Below, piece after piece: positions 1 through 8,315 of a DNA stretch of 41,632 bases. Numbering within the stretch: position 1 is the stretch's first letter; each line of letters starts with the position of its first letter. Origin of the DNA: an uncultured Bacteroides sp. GTDB taxonomy: Bacteria > Bacteroidota > Bacteroidia > Bacteroidales > Bacteroidaceae. The translations under genes were made by a program, and so were the position numbers. A model generated the notes under the pieces. It worked only from the letters and a program-made list of their open reading frames with translations, did no database searches and had not been told where the DNA came from. The stretch lies in assembly GCA_949288585.1 (NCBI GenBank), contig CASEKR010000050.1, forward strand, positions 1 through 41,632, read 5' to 3'.

Positions 1-120
1 AAGGGCACAAGCATCCTCGCCATCATGGAACAGACAGGCATCCGCTCGGAACAGACCATATACCGGCTGGTGAAGCCGACACGGAGGAAGAGGGGGAAAA
101 AGGAATCAAAGATACTTTAG
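1..120 (+). CDS. C-terminal fragment of a helix-turn-helix protein (cut by window edge)
   Basis: An open frame runs from base 1 to a TAG at 118-120, giving the last 39 residues of a protein that starts outside the window. The fragment contains SILAIMEQTGIRSEQTIYRL, which has the spacing of a helix-turn-helix (Gly-Ile turn, then a polar recognition helix), followed by a very basic tail (TRRKRGKK). Such C-termini occur in serine recombinases and small DNA-binding proteins of mobile elements, but this piece is too short to assign. It converges on the integrase at 227-1390 and probably belongs to the same element. Bases 121-226 hold no gene; the only structure seen is a 12-bp palindrome TTATGTGCATAA at 149-160. 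Confidence 0.45.
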   Translation, partial: KGTSILAIMEQTGIRSEQTIYRLVKPTRRKRGKKESKIL

Positions 121-226
121 AAGTGGAATCGTGCAGGATTCGTGCATATTATGTGCATAAATCGTACGAGCTTAATCTTTTATGAATTAAACAATAAACA
201 CCATTCTGCACAGTTGTACGGAAAAA

Positions 227-1390
227 TTATAGTTCAAAACCATTGAAACATTGGATGCCTTCCTGCTTGCTATCCTCCAGAACATGTGCGTATATCAATG
301 TTTCGGAAATGTCAGAGTGCCCGAGGATGTCACGCAAGGCCGCAATGTCTTTCGTTCTACGGAGAAAGATGGTGGCGAATGTATGACGACCGACTTTATG
401 CGTGACGTTTTTATTAATCTCGGCAATGGCGGCAATCTCTTTCAAGTTCCTATTCATTGTTTGCTCGGCCTGGGTCACCTCAAAGAGAGGCCCTTTCTTC
501 CGCGTCCCGGCGATATTGCTTACCAAAGCCCGAAGTGGAGAAGATATAGGCACCACTATCGGCTCAGGCTTCTTATTACGTAATTTCAAACGGAAATAGG
601 TAAATGATGTGTCGGTGAATTGCTCCATTGTTAGTTTTCGGGCATCGCCCACATGAAGAGAACTGAAGCAAAGGAACAAGAAAAACTCAAGGGTTTTGTG
701 TAATCTGTACTCCAACTCACCGGATTTATAAATAGACAGTAACTTCCCCAGTTCAGATTCAGTTAAGTAAACGCAAGAAGCCGTGGTCTTCTTAATGACC
801 CAGCCATCAAACGGATTATCCTCCATATACCCATCCTTGTATGCCATCCGGACATATTTCTTAATGATACCCATATTTTTATAAGCCGTATTCGTATTGT
901 TGTCCAACTCCTTACGAAGGTAAATGAAATAATCATCCAGCCAATCCTTGGTGATATCATCAAAGTGCAAGTTCGGAGAGTATTCACGCAATTTCCGAAT
1001 GACCGACAAGTGTGTAGCCAAAGTACCCATCTCCATATGAACAGAAAGGCGTTTCTGTTGTGCGGTTACATAATCAAAAAAGGTATCGTAATCGCTGGGG
1101 CGATGATAGGCACGCAAGAATATTTCGCGCGTCAGTTTCTTGTCCTTCAAGCGATATTTCACGAACACATTATTAATACGTGATAAGATATTCTCAATGA
1201 TGAGATTCTTATCCGAGGCCTGTTTGTCAGAAGAGGTAACCATCTTTTTCCGGTCATTCCAGTGTTTCTCTTCAACAGATACTTTCGTGGAGAAATTCAC
1301 TTTTTGACGATTCAAGTAAAAGGATATCCATACAACGCCATTCGTTGCGTTGGGATTATGCTTGCGGAGATATGTTTTAACTTCTACCAT
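227..1390 (-). CDS. Tyrosine site-specific recombinase (element integrase)
   Basis: A 387-residue protein of usual length for Bacteroidetes integrases with an N-terminal arm-type domain (about 1-95), a SAM-like core-binding domain (about 100-200) and a C-terminal catalytic domain. Box II is seen as HKVGRHTFA (His and Arg), followed by LGHSDISET and the nucleophile Tyr in LIYAHV. The first catalytic Arg, normally in a TGLR-like motif, is replaced: the site reads SSLHVGDARKL. Replacement of this Arg is known in Bacteroidetes integrases such as IntDOT, so the enzyme may still be active. It is AT-rich compared with the core genes. It lies just past the 3' end of tRNA-Cys and reads away from it, as expected for the end gene of an element inserted at the tRNA; the rest of the element would lie left of the window. 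Confidence 0.93.
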   Translation of the reverse strand: MVEVKTYLRKHNPNATNGVVWISFYLNRQKVNFSTKVSVEEKHWNDRKKMVTSSDKQASDKNLIIENILSRINNVFVKYRLKDKKLTREIFLRAYHRPSDYDTFFDYVTAQQKRLSVHMEMGTLATHLSVIRKLREYSPNLHFDDITKDWLDDYFIYLRKELDNNTNTAYKNMGIIKKYVRMAYKDGYMEDNPFDGWVIKKTTASCVYLTESELGKLLSIYKSGELEYRLHKTLEFFLFLCFSSLHVGDARKLTMEQFTDTSFTYFRLKLRNKKPEPIVVPISSPLRALVSNIAGTRKKGPLFEVTQAEQTMNRNLKEIAAIAEINKNVTHKVGRHTFATIFLRRTKDIAALRDILGHSDISETLIYAHVLEDSKQEGIQCFNGFEL

Positions 1391-1450
1391 GATCTATATT
1401 CGGGGTATGTTTTATAAACCGGTCTACGTCCGGACTGTTGATGTACGATT

Positions 1451-1495
1451 ATGTCAATAAATGGTAAGGTAGTTAAATCGCTGAATGTCAATAAA
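1451..1495. repeat. Two 11-bp direct repeats between integrase and tRNA-Cys
   Basis: ATGTCAATAAA occurs at 1451-1461 and again at 1485-1495, a 34-bp offset, in the non-coding gap between the integrase start and the tRNA-Cys terminator. Short direct repeats next to an integrase and its presumed target are the usual form of arm-type binding sites. That role is inferred from position only. Confidence 0.5.
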
Positions 1496-1500
1496 CGACA

Positions 1501-1531
1501 AAATCCCTACTGATTAACTCAGCAGGGATTT
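1501..1531 (-). terminator. Hairpin terminator after tRNA-Cys
   Basis: On the minus strand, AAATCCCTGCTGA pairs with TCAGTAGGGATTT (13 bp with one G-T pair, loop GTTAA). It lies 10 bases past the 3' end of tRNA-Cys, and the right arm ends in a T run. It reads as an intrinsic terminator for the tRNA transcript. Confidence 0.7.
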
Positions 1532-1541
1532 GTATTCATTG

Positions 1542-1613
1542 AGGTACCTGGCGGATTCGAACCGCCGTACGCGGTTTTGCAGACCGCTGACTAAACCTCT
1601 CATCCAAGGTACC
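1542..1613 (-). tRNA. tRNA-Cys (anticodon GCA)
   Basis: The minus strand folds as a 72-nt tRNA. The acceptor GGTACCT pairs with AGGTACC, the anticodon stem-loop is AGCGGT-CTGCAAA-ACCGC with anticodon GCA, and the T-arm is GGCGG-TTCGAAT-CCGCC. The discriminator base is U73, as expected for tRNA-Cys. No CCA is encoded, usual for Bacteroidetes. Confidence 0.96.
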
Positions 1614-1643
1614 GAGAGAGCTATCTAAGCCCGATTGCGGATG

Positions 1644-1673
1644 CAAAGGTAAGGCTTTTTTCCGAATAACCAA
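1644..1673 (-). promoter_or_regulatory. Bacteroides-type promoter for tRNA-Cys
   Basis: On the minus strand TACCTTTG (1644-1651) matches the -7 consensus TAnnTTTG, with TTGG (1670-1673) 18 bases upstream as a -33 element. It lies about 31 bases before the tRNA 5' end. Confidence 0.7.
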
Positions 1674-1889
1674 CTATCCGCAGCAACTTTTCTTCTTTTT
1701 TTTCTTGCCAGTACAACAACAGGGCGATTCCGTCCGCACAGAATGTTTTGAGGCACAACAGTTTGAACAACTTCCGCAGGCACTCCCGCCACTGCGTGTC
1801 CGGCGAAAAAAACGCCAGATGCCGAAGGCAATCCGCACCGCACAAAGCGTCAACAACAGGGCAACTGCCCATTCTTGCCAGCCGCTCAT
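1674..1889 (-). CDS. FeoB-associated Cys-rich membrane protein
   Basis: A 71-residue protein with one N-terminal membrane helix (about 5-25, WAVALLLTLCAVRIAFGIW), a basic stretch (RFFRRTR) and a Cys-rich tail (CGSCSNCC, CCC and a final CC between Lys runs). This architecture is the small FeoB-associated Cys-rich family usually encoded directly after feoB; a metal-handling or FeoB-accessory role is proposed for it but is not proven. The chosen ATG at 1889 overlaps the feoB stop as ATGA, which indicates translational coupling. A longer in-frame start upstream would lie within feoB and is not supported. Confidence 0.82.
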   Translation of the reverse strand: MSGWQEWAVALLLTLCAVRIAFGIWRFFRRTRSGGSACGSCSNCCASKHSVRTESPCCCTGKKKKKKSCCG

Positions 1890-4354
1890 ACGAACAAACC
1901 TCCTATCTGGTAAACGGCAAACGCGGCAAGCCAAGCTAAGACTGTGGTATAAGCCGCCGCGAACAACGGCCATTTCCAACTGCCCGTCTCGCCTTTAATC
2001 GCCGCCAAGGTTGCTATGCAAGGGAAATATATCAGTACGAACACCATATAGGCAAAGGCCACCAACGGCGTGATAGGGATGCGCTCGCCCAGACTGAGCG
2101 AGTCTGCCTCGGCATCGTCGGCATAGAGCACGCCCAGCGTACTTACCACCAGTTCCTTGGCACCTACGCCGGAGAGGATACCCACACCCAATTTCCAGTC
2201 GAAGCCTAAGGGTTCGATGAGCGGTTCAATGGCTTTGCCGATGTGGCCGATGTAAGAGTTTTCCTGCTGCTCGGCCACCGTTTCATATTCTGCATGATGG
2301 GGATAATAGCCCAACGCCCAAATGACGATGGATGCAACCATAATGATGCCTCCCATCTTGCGCAGGTATTGCGCTCCTTTCTCCCACGTGTGTCGGAAGA
2401 TGGCCTTCGAAGTCGGCAAGCGGTAAGGCGGAAGTTCCATCACGAAAGGCGTGTCGTCGCCCTTCACCAAGAAACGGCAGAAAAGGCGTGCCATCAGAAT
2501 GGCCAGCACGATGCCGATGGCGTAGATGGAGAGCAGCACCAAGCTGGCGTGGCGGGGGAAAAAGGCCGCCGTCAGCAACAGGTAGATAGGCAAGCGTGCG
2601 CTGCATGACATCAGCGGGTTGATGAGCATCGTCACCAGGCGGCTCTTGCGGTTCTCGATGGTGCGGGAGGCCATGATGGCAGGCACGTTGCAGCCGAAAC
2701 CCATGATAAGGGGGATGAACGACTTCCCGTGGAGTCCCATTTTGTGCATAATCTTATCCATGATGAAAGCGGCCCGCGCCATGTAGCCCGAGTCCTCCAT
2801 GAGGGAGATGAAGAAATATAATATCAGGATGTTGGGCAAGAAGACGATGACGCCTCCCACGCCGCCGATGATGCCGTCGATGAGCATGTCCTTCAGCGGG
2901 CCTTCGGACATGTGGGTACTGATGAACCCGCCCAGCCAGGCCACTCCCGCCTCTATCCAGTCCATGGGATACTGGCCGACGGAGAACGTGACTTCGAACA
3001 TGAGGTACATGAAGAGGAAAAAGATAGGATACCCCCAGATGCGGTGCGTCACGACGGCATCGATGAAGTGGGTAGCCTTCGACTTCTCCTGGTGGTTGTC
3101 CACGAAGGTCTCGCGCAAGGCTCCCGCAATGAAGCCATACTTGGCGTCAGTCATGGCCTGCTCGCTTTCTTCGTTCAGCACCCGACGCAGACGTTCTTTC
3201 TCATGATCGCGCACGACCAGGATGTCCGCCCCGTTCGGCAAGCCCTGCACCATCTGTTCCAGGTCTTTGTCGTTCTCCAGCAACTTGATGGCCAGGAAGC
3301 GGGTAGAGTATTTATAGCGTATGTTCTCGTTCTCGCTGATGACGCGCTTCACCTCGTCGATGCTGCGTTCCAGTTCCGGGCCGTGGTTGATGTGGATGTG
3401 GCGGTAGACGCGGTGCGGATGTTTCTCTTCTTCGTCAGAACCGAAAGCATGGTCGGGCACGTAAGCCTTGTGCCAGTCCTGCATGTCTTTCCGGATTTCC
3501 GGGCTGATTTGCCCGTCCTTGCCCAAGAAGTCCGCCCCTTCGTAGATGTTGATGATGACGTGGAACAAGCGTTCGATGCCCGTGCCCGTGCGGCAGACGG
3601 TAGGTACCATCGGGACGCCAATCAGGCGGCCCAAGGTCAGGTAGTCCAGTTTGTTGCCGCTGGCTTCCAGTTCGTCATACATGTTCAGGGCGATGACCAT
3701 GCGCACGTTCATGTCTATCAGTTGGGTGGTCAGGTAGAGATTGCGCTCCAGATTGGAAGAATCTACGACATTGATAATAATGTCCGGCGTCTCGTCGATG
3801 ATATGCTTGCGCACATACAGTTCCTCGGGAGAATAAGCGGAAAGGGAATAGGTGCCCGGCAGGTCGACGATGCGGAAGTGATAGCCCTGGAAATCGAAGT
3901 ATCCCTCCTTGGCGTCGACGGTGACGCCGCTGTAATTGCCCACCCGTTCGTGCGAGCCGGATGCGATGTTGAACAAAGAGGTTTTCCCGCAATTCGGGTT
4001 TCCCACCAGTGCCACGTTGATGGTGCGGCGTTTGCCCAGGGCCAGGCGTTTCAGTTCTTCGTCGCTCACGGGCAGGTCTTCTTCCAGCCCGCCGTGGAAG
4101 TCGGGCAGCAAGGCCGTCTGCTTGGCCTCCTGCTCGCTGATGACTTCTATCATCGAAGCCTCCTGGCGGCGTAAAGATATCTCGTAACCCATCACCTGGT
4201 ACTTGATGGGATCCCGCAAGGGCGCATTCAGCAAGACTTCCACAGTCTTTCCTTTGATGAATCCCATCTCCACGATACGCTTGCGGAAGCCCCCGTGTCC
4301 CAACACTTTCACAATCACCGCCTTCTCGCCGGTCTTTAGTTCTGATAAACGCAT
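1886..4354 (-). CDS. feoB: Ferrous iron transporter FeoB with fused FeoA domain
   Basis: An 822-residue inner-membrane Fe(II) importer. Residues 1-72 form a FeoA (SH3-like) domain fused to the transporter, as is common in Bacteroidetes. The cytoplasmic G domain shows G1 GNPNCGKT (118-125), G2 GVTVD (143-147), G3 DLPG (164-167) and G4 NMYD (224-227). The C-terminal half is a multi-span membrane region with two Gate-like segments; it contains GCNVPAIMASR and SCSARLPIYLLL, the conserved Cys-bearing FeoB motifs. The gene is transcribed away from the integrase at 4558 from a clear Bacteroides-type promoter (4383-4414) and overlaps the downstream Cys-rich peptide by four bases. No riboswitch or Fur-type operator was recognised. 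Length and motifs indicate an intact gene. Confidence 0.97.
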   Translation of the reverse strand: MRLSELKTGEKAVIVKVLGHGGFRKRIVEMGFIKGKTVEVLLNAPLRDPIKYQVMGYEISLRRQEASMIEVISEQEAKQTALLPDFHGGLEEDLPVSDEELKRLALGKRRTINVALVGNPNCGKTSLFNIASGSHERVGNYSGVTVDAKEGYFDFQGYHFRIVDLPGTYSLSAYSPEELYVRKHIIDETPDIIINVVDSSNLERNLYLTTQLIDMNVRMVIALNMYDELEASGNKLDYLTLGRLIGVPMVPTVCRTGTGIERLFHVIINIYEGADFLGKDGQISPEIRKDMQDWHKAYVPDHAFGSDEEEKHPHRVYRHIHINHGPELERSIDEVKRVISENENIRYKYSTRFLAIKLLENDKDLEQMVQGLPNGADILVVRDHEKERLRRVLNEESEQAMTDAKYGFIAGALRETFVDNHQEKSKATHFIDAVVTHRIWGYPIFFLFMYLMFEVTFSVGQYPMDWIEAGVAWLGGFISTHMSEGPLKDMLIDGIIGGVGGVIVFLPNILILYFFISLMEDSGYMARAAFIMDKIMHKMGLHGKSFIPLIMGFGCNVPAIMASRTIENRKSRLVTMLINPLMSCSARLPIYLLLTAAFFPRHASLVLLSIYAIGIVLAILMARLFCRFLVKGDDTPFVMELPPYRLPTSKAIFRHTWEKGAQYLRKMGGIIMVASIVIWALGYYPHHAEYETVAEQQENSYIGHIGKAIEPLIEPLGFDWKLGVGILSGVGAKELVVSTLGVLYADDAEADSLSLGERIPITPLVAFAYMVFVLIYFPCIATLAAIKGETGSWKWPLFAAAYTTVLAWLAAFAVYQIGGLFV

Positions 4355-4382
4355 ATTATCTCTTCTGTTCCATTAACGGCCG

Positions 4383-4414
4383 CAAAGATAAGGGATTCGC
4401 CCGTACGCAACAAA
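4383..4414 (-). promoter_or_regulatory. Bacteroides-type promoter of feoB
   Basis: On the minus strand, TTTG (4411-4414) and TATCTTTG (4383-4390) are separated by 20 bases, the classic -33/-7 arrangement. It lies 29 bases before the feoB ATG. Confidence 0.78.
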
Positions 4415-4509
4415 CAATTTAGAATGTTTTTAAATAACCGCCCCTGCAAAGCGCGCCCCGGGCCGGGACGTAGCGTGCGCCAAAGCCCCTGCGGCAGTAT
4501 TCTTCGTGT

Positions 4510-4517
4510 TATCTTTA
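4510..4517 (+). promoter_or_regulatory. Possible -7 box for the recombinase at 4558
   Basis: TATCTTTA matches seven of eight positions of the spaced consensus TAnnTTTG, 40 bases before the ATG. No clear -33 element is seen, so this is tentative. Confidence 0.35.
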
Positions 4518-4557
4518 CCCTATCGCGGCCAAGCGCCAACTTTAATACTTATCTATC

Positions 4558-5766
4558 ATGACTACCATTAAAATCAAGTTCCGCCCGTCTTCGGTAGGCG
4601 GAAAAGAAGGAAGCCTCTGCTTCCAAGTGATTCACAACCGCATCGTGCGCCAAATCGGCACCGGGCAGAAGTTATACCCGCAGGAATGGTCGGCAGAGAA
4701 GGGGCAGATTGCGCCTACAAGGCTCAAAGACAACCGGCGCGATTACCTCATCGCCCTGCAAAGGCGCCTCCGGAAAGAGACGCTGAAGCTGCAACGCATC
4801 GTCTCGTTCCTCGAAGGAAGCGGCAAGAAGTACCACACGGAGGACGTCGTGGCCCTGTACAAGGCCAGTCAGGAGAGCGACGGGTTCCTGAACTTCGCGA
4901 ACCGGCTGGCCGACTCGCTGAGGAAAGCCGGGTGTCAACGCAGGGCGGAAATCTATGAAACCACCCTGAACAGCTTCAACCGCTTCTACGACAAGCCGGA
5001 CGACATCCCCCTGACGGAATTCGACTCGGGGCTGATGCAGGAATACGAAGCCTACCTGAAAATCCAAGGCCTCACCCCTAACAGCACTTCTTTCTACATG
5101 CGCAACCTGCGTGCCATCTACAACCAGGCCGTAGAGAAAGGCCTGACGCCCCAGAAGTTCCCTTTCAAGCACGTCTATACCGGCATAGAGAAGACCACGA
5201 AACGGGCTGTTCCCCTCAAGGCCATCCGCTGGCTCAAGGAACTGGACCTTTCGTCCAATCCGCTCCTGGACTATGCGCGGGACATGTTCCTGTTCAGTTT
5301 CTACACGCGGGGCATGTCGTTCGTCGACATGGCCTTCCTCAAGAAGAAGGACCTGCGGAACGGCGTCCTGTCTTACCGCCGCCGCAAGACAGGACAGCGG
5401 CTCTCCATCAAATGGGAGCGCCCCATGCAGAAAATTATCGACAAATACGACACCCAAGAAAGCCCTTACCTCTTGCCCATCATCCGGACAGCCGGACAGA
5501 ACGAATGGCGGCAATACAAGACTGCCGCCCACCTGGTCAACCAGAAACTGAAGTACATCGGCCTGCGGCTGGGCACCGGCACCGGGCTGACCATGTACGT
5601 GGCGCGCCATGCCTGGGCCAGCATCGCAAGGAGCCAGAACATATCCATCTCGGTCATCAGCGAGGCCATGGGCCACGGCTCGGAGAGTACCACGCGCATC
5701 TACCTGGCTTCGCTCGACGCGTCGACGGTGGACAGGGCCAACAAGTTAATCATGGCAGCTTTATGA
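4558..5766 (+). CDS. Orphan tyrosine recombinase (Bacteroidetes invertase-like family)
   Basis: A 402-residue protein with an N-terminal arm domain, a SAM-like domain (about 105-200) and a catalytic domain. The active-site region reads YTRGMSFVDM (Arg), RRKTGQ (Lys), YVARHAWA (Arg-His with Tyr in place of the first His), MGHGSESTT (His) and RIYLAS (nucleophile Tyr). The TRGMS and YVARH variants are typical of a Bacteroidetes subfamily that includes recombinases flipping invertible promoters. No mobile-element cargo surrounds it: feoB lies on one side and tilS on the other, and its composition matches the core genes. A resident role such as DNA inversion is therefore more likely than element mobility, but no invertible segment was found nearby. 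Confidence 0.93.
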   Translation: MTTIKIKFRPSSVGGKEGSLCFQVIHNRIVRQIGTGQKLYPQEWSAEKGQIAPTRLKDNRRDYLIALQRRLRKETLKLQRIVSFLEGSGKKYHTEDVVALYKASQESDGFLNFANRLADSLRKAGCQRRAEIYETTLNSFNRFYDKPDDIPLTEFDSGLMQEYEAYLKIQGLTPNSTSFYMRNLRAIYNQAVEKGLTPQKFPFKHVYTGIEKTTKRAVPLKAIRWLKELDLSSNPLLDYARDMFLFSFYTRGMSFVDMAFLKKKDLRNGVLSYRRRKTGQRLSIKWERPMQKIIDKYDTQESPYLLPIIRTAGQNEWRQYKTAAHLVNQKLKYIGLRLGTGTGLTMYVARHAWASIARSQNISISVISEAMGHGSESTTRIYLASLDASTVDRANKLIMAAL

Positions 5767-5785
5767 AGTACAGCCTTTTTGTACT
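5767..5785. other. Inverted repeat at the recombinase/tilS junction
   Basis: AGTACA (5767-5772) and TGTACT (5780-5785) form a 6-bp inverted repeat with a 7-base spacer. It begins in the first base after the recombinase stop and ends at the tilS -7 box. It could be an operator or a weak hairpin; function is unknown. Confidence 0.4.
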
Positions 5786-5792
5786 ACCTTTG
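5785..5792 (+). promoter_or_regulatory. -7 box of tilS
   Basis: TACCTTTG fits TAnnTTTG and lies 22 bases before the tilS ATG. It also argues against a start at 5779, which would precede the transcription start. No good -33 element is seen. Confidence 0.55.
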
Positions 5793-5814
5793 CAGGGAAA
5801 CAAGAAAAGAACTT

Positions 5815-7095
5815 ATGGAAAAGAAAGTAGCCGACTACATCGCCCGCCACCGCCTGCTGCCGGCCGGCAAGGTGCTCGTGGCCCTAAGTGGGGGAGCCGA
5901 CTCTGTGGCCCTGTTGCGGGTACTGCTGTCGCTGGGATATGCGTGCGAGGCAGCCCATTGCAATTTCGGCCTGCGGGGGGCGGAGTCCGACCGCGACGAA
6001 ACCTTTGTGCGCCAACTCTGCCAAGAACAGGCGGTGCCGCTGCACGTCCGCCGTTTCGACACTGCCGCCGAGGCGGCCAAGCGGCATCTGTCCATCGAGA
6101 TGGCGGCCCGCGAGCAGCGGTATGCCTGGTTCGAAGAAGTGCGCCGGGAGTGCGGAGCCACGGCCGTGGCCGTCGCCCACCACCGCGACGACAGCGCCGA
6201 AACGTTCCTGCTCAACCTGCTGCGGGGAACGGGCATCAACGGCCTGCAAGGCATCCGCCCGCGCAACGGGCACGTCGTCCGTCCGCTGCTCGGCGTAGAC
6301 CGGCAGGAAATCACCGCCTATCTGGACGGACTGGGACAGGACTACGTGACGGACAGCACGAACCTGGAAGACGAATACCTGCGCAACAAGATACGCCTGC
6401 ACCTGCTCCCGCTGATGAAGCAAATCAACCCGGCGGCCAAGGAAAACATCCTAAAGACGGCCGCCCACCTGGCCGACGCGGCGCTGCTGTACCGGCAGGC
6501 GGTGGACGAGGGACGCCGGAGAATCCTCTGCGACGGGGGCAACGCCATCGACATCGACGCCCTGCTGCGCGAACCGGCGCCGGGCACGCTGTTGTTCGAG
6601 GTGCTGCACCCGCTGGGGTTCAACGAGAGCCAGACCGCCTCCATCTGCCAGGCCCTGCGGGGACAGCCGGGCAAACGGTTCGACAGCGAAGGGTGGAGCG
6701 TGGTGAAGGACCGCGACCGCCTGCTGATAGAAAAGGAAGAAACCTTCCTGCGACCGCCCAAGCTGGAGATGAAGACCGCAGACTACACGCCCGGTTTCGT
6801 CATCCCGCGCGACCGGGGGACAGCCGTCTTCGACACGGATAAACTACGCGCTCCCCTCACGTTGCGCCTTTGGCAACGGGAGGACTCATTCTGCCCGTTC
6901 GGCATGAAAGGGCGGAAGAAGGTCAGCGACTACCTGACCGACCGCAAGTTCTCGCTCTTGCAGAAGGAGCGGCAATGGGTTCTTTGCAGCGGCGAAGACA
7001 TTGCCTGGCTGGTGGGCGAACGGAGCGACAACCGCTTCCGGGTGGACGAGCAGACGCGGCGCGTCACCATCATCCGGATTCTCGTCAAAGAATAG
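5815..7095 (+). CDS. tilS: tRNA(Ile)-lysidine synthase TilS
   Basis: This 426-residue enzyme uses ATP and lysine to convert C34 of the CAU-anticodon tRNA-Ile into lysidine, so that it reads AUA. The PP-loop signature SGGADS is at residues 25-30, followed by the conserved family motifs [26 protein letters not shown] and the NKIR region (about 182-192). The C-terminal domains (about 230-426) are those of the long TilS form. The ATG at 5815 is chosen because the protein then starts with the usual short helix and because a -7 box lies between the earlier in-frame start and this one. The 3' end overlaps the convergent flavodoxin/ferredoxin gene by 11 bases. Confidence 0.95.
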   Translation: MEKKVADYIARHRLLPAGKVLVALSGGADSVALLRVLLSLGYACEAAHCNFGLRGAESDRDETFVRQLCQEQAVPLHVRRFDTAAEAAKRHLSIEMAAREQRYAWFEEVRRECGATAVAVAHHRDDSAETFLLNLLRGTGINGLQGIRPRNGHVVRPLLGVDRQEITAYLDGLGQDYVTDSTNLEDEYLRNKIRLHLLPLMKQINPAAKENILKTAAHLADAALLYRQAVDEGRRRILCDGGNAIDIDALLREPAPGTLLFEVLHPLGFNESQTASICQALRGQPGKRFDSEGWSVVKDRDRLLIEKEETFLRPPKLEMKTADYTPGFVIPRDRGTAVFDTDKLRAPLTLRLWQREDSFCPFGMKGRKKVSDYLTDRKFSLLQKERQWVLCSGEDIAWLVGERSDNRFRVDEQTRRVTIIRILVKE

Positions 7096-7921
7096 TCTCG
7101 TTCGGCTTCTGACGCCGGAAGTTCCCGGAGAGCAAGGCCGCAAAGGGCGTCTCGAAGCGGCGCGCCTGTTGCGGGCAACCCTTCACGCAGGCACAGCAAC
7201 GGATGCAGCGTTCGGCCAGCGTGTGGCATTCGTCGCCCTTCGCGATGGCCTCGTTGGGGCAGGCAGCCACGCAACGGCCGCAATGGGTGCACAACGCCTC
7301 ATCCACCACGGGCGTCGCCGGCAGGGGGCGCCCGCTCTTCCTCAGCCGGGCCACTCCGTACACGAAGCGCAACAACGGCAGCAAAGGCTGGCGCGGACGC
7401 CGGATGCGGGAAACGTCGACCGTCGCCGGAAGCTGTCCTGCGCCGGCAGCCGCCTCCAGCTTCTGCCGGATGCGCCTCCCGAAGCTTTCCGCTTCCTCCA
7501 AATCTTTCCCGTCGGGACGCCCCGGGGCAATCGGGCGGGCAACCGTGCTGTACGAATGCTCGCCCACGAACGTGCCCGCCGCCGTCACCCGGAAGCCCTT
7601 CCCGGACAGCAACGTCCCCAACTCCTCCAACGCCTGCTCGTAGGCCCGGTTGCCATAGACCACCACGGCGACCGCCGGCGCGCCCGAAGCCCGCAAAGCG
7701 GCCATCCGGAGCAACGCCAGTTGGGGCAAGTGTCCTCCGTAGACGGGCAACGCCACCACTGTCAGCGTGCCGGCGTCCGCCGCCGGAAAATCGGCCGGGG
7801 CATGAGTCAGGTCGCTGACCTCCACCGTCTCCAGGCCGATGCCCCGCACGATGGCCTCGCCCACGCGCTGCGAAGTATGGGTGGGCGAAAAATAAATCAG
7901 ATGTACATTCTTCAAATCCAT
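7085..7921 (-). CDS. EFR1-type flavodoxin/ferredoxin fusion protein
   Basis: A 278-residue cytoplasmic protein. The N-terminal half is flavodoxin-like, with the FMN phosphate-loop-like motif SPTHTS (12-17) and [11 protein letters not shown] (about 88-98). The C-terminal part carries two [4Fe-4S] motifs, [12 protein letters not shown] (211-222) and [12 protein letters not shown] (239-250), as in bacterial 2[4Fe-4S] ferredoxins. The combination matches the EFR1 family of Bacteroidetes and Firmicutes; an electron-transfer role is expected, but the partner is unknown. It is a single-gene unit with its own promoter at 7962-7969 and ends inside the 3' end of tilS. The ATG at 7921 gives [12 protein letters not shown], the expected first strand of the flavodoxin fold. 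Confidence 0.9.
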   Translation of the reverse strand: MDLKNVHLIYFSPTHTSQRVGEAIVRGIGLETVEVSDLTHAPADFPAADAGTLTVVALPVYGGHLPQLALLRMAALRASGAPAVAVVVYGNRAYEQALEELGTLLSGKGFRVTAAGTFVGEHSYSTVARPIAPGRPDGKDLEEAESFGRRIRQKLEAAAGAGQLPATVDVSRIRRPRQPLLPLLRFVYGVARLRKSGRPLPATPVVDEALCTHCGRCVAACPNEAIAKGDECHTLAERCIRCCACVKGCPQQARRFETPFAALLSGNFRRQKPNETIL

Positions 7922-7961
7922 AAAATCACGTCTTTAAGGTCAAAATCTTCTGAAAAGGACT

Positions 7962-7969
7962 CAAAGATA
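7962..7969 (-). promoter_or_regulatory. -7 box of the EFR1-type gene
   Basis: On the minus strand TATCTTTG, 41 bases before the ATG. About 10-20 bases upstream lies CATTTATCTGTAAATA, an imperfect palindrome with a near copy at 8297-8312. Confidence 0.6.
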
Positions 7970-8150
7970 CGACATTTATCTGTAAATAGCGTCCTCCGCC
8001 CCGCGAAAAAACAGCCCTGGATCCAGTCGACAAAACGACACGGATAGCCCCTTTCCGGCAGCAAAAAGATAATTTCTGGCCGCATACCGCGACACGCCAT
8101 TTTCCCCAAAACGGGCTAAAAAAACCGGCGATGCGGAGCGGACACAGGAA

Positions 8151-8260
8151 GACTTAAGTGTTTTGCCGGAAAGACTTAAGTCTTTCTGAAGAAACAGTTA
8201 AGTCTTTCTGTCGAAATAGTTAAGTATTTCCCCGGACAGAGTTAAGTGTTTCTGCGGAGA
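8151..8260. repeat. Five tandem 22-bp repeats upstream of rho
   Basis: TTAAGT occurs at 8154, 8176, 8198, 8220 and 8242, spaced by exactly 22 bases each time. Aligned units (8151, 8173, 8195, 8217, 8239) share an A at position 2, TTAAGT at 4-9, TTT at 11-13, mostly CTG at 14-16 and GAAA or GA-A at the end. The copies are diverged, so the fixed period looks maintained. The array lies in the 888-base gap between the divergently transcribed EFR1-type gene and rho. It resembles a helically phased set of protein-binding sites; no factor can be named. Confidence 0.8.
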
Positions 8261-8296
8261 GAGAGAAAGAGAAGAGTGAAAATAGCTTAATAACGG

Positions 8297-8315
8297 CATT
8301 TATTTGTAAATAAAC
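8297..8315. promoter_or_regulatory. Operator-like palindrome, near copy at 7972-7988
   Basis: TTTATTT-GT-AAATAAA (8299-8314) is a perfect 7-bp inverted repeat. A related element, CATTTATCTGTAAATA, lies at 7973-7988 next to the EFR1 promoter. The two copies flank the 22-bp repeat array. A role as operators for the two divergent genes is inferred from position only. No gene or recognisable RNA was found elsewhere in 7970-8600. Confidence 0.4.

Noticed and set aside
2912-4174. 420-codon open frame opposite feoB
   Set aside because: It lies wholly antisense to a gene with clear FeoB motifs; long antisense frames are expected in GC-rich genes and the translation shows no domain.
4672-5676. 334-codon antisense frame over the recombinase
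   Set aside because: Shadow of the recombinase codons; no motif, promoter or plausible neighbour.
5412-6842. 476-codon frame crossing the recombinase end and tilS
   Set aside because: Runs across two real genes in another frame; composition is Arg/Pro/Ala-rich as in GC-driven shadows.
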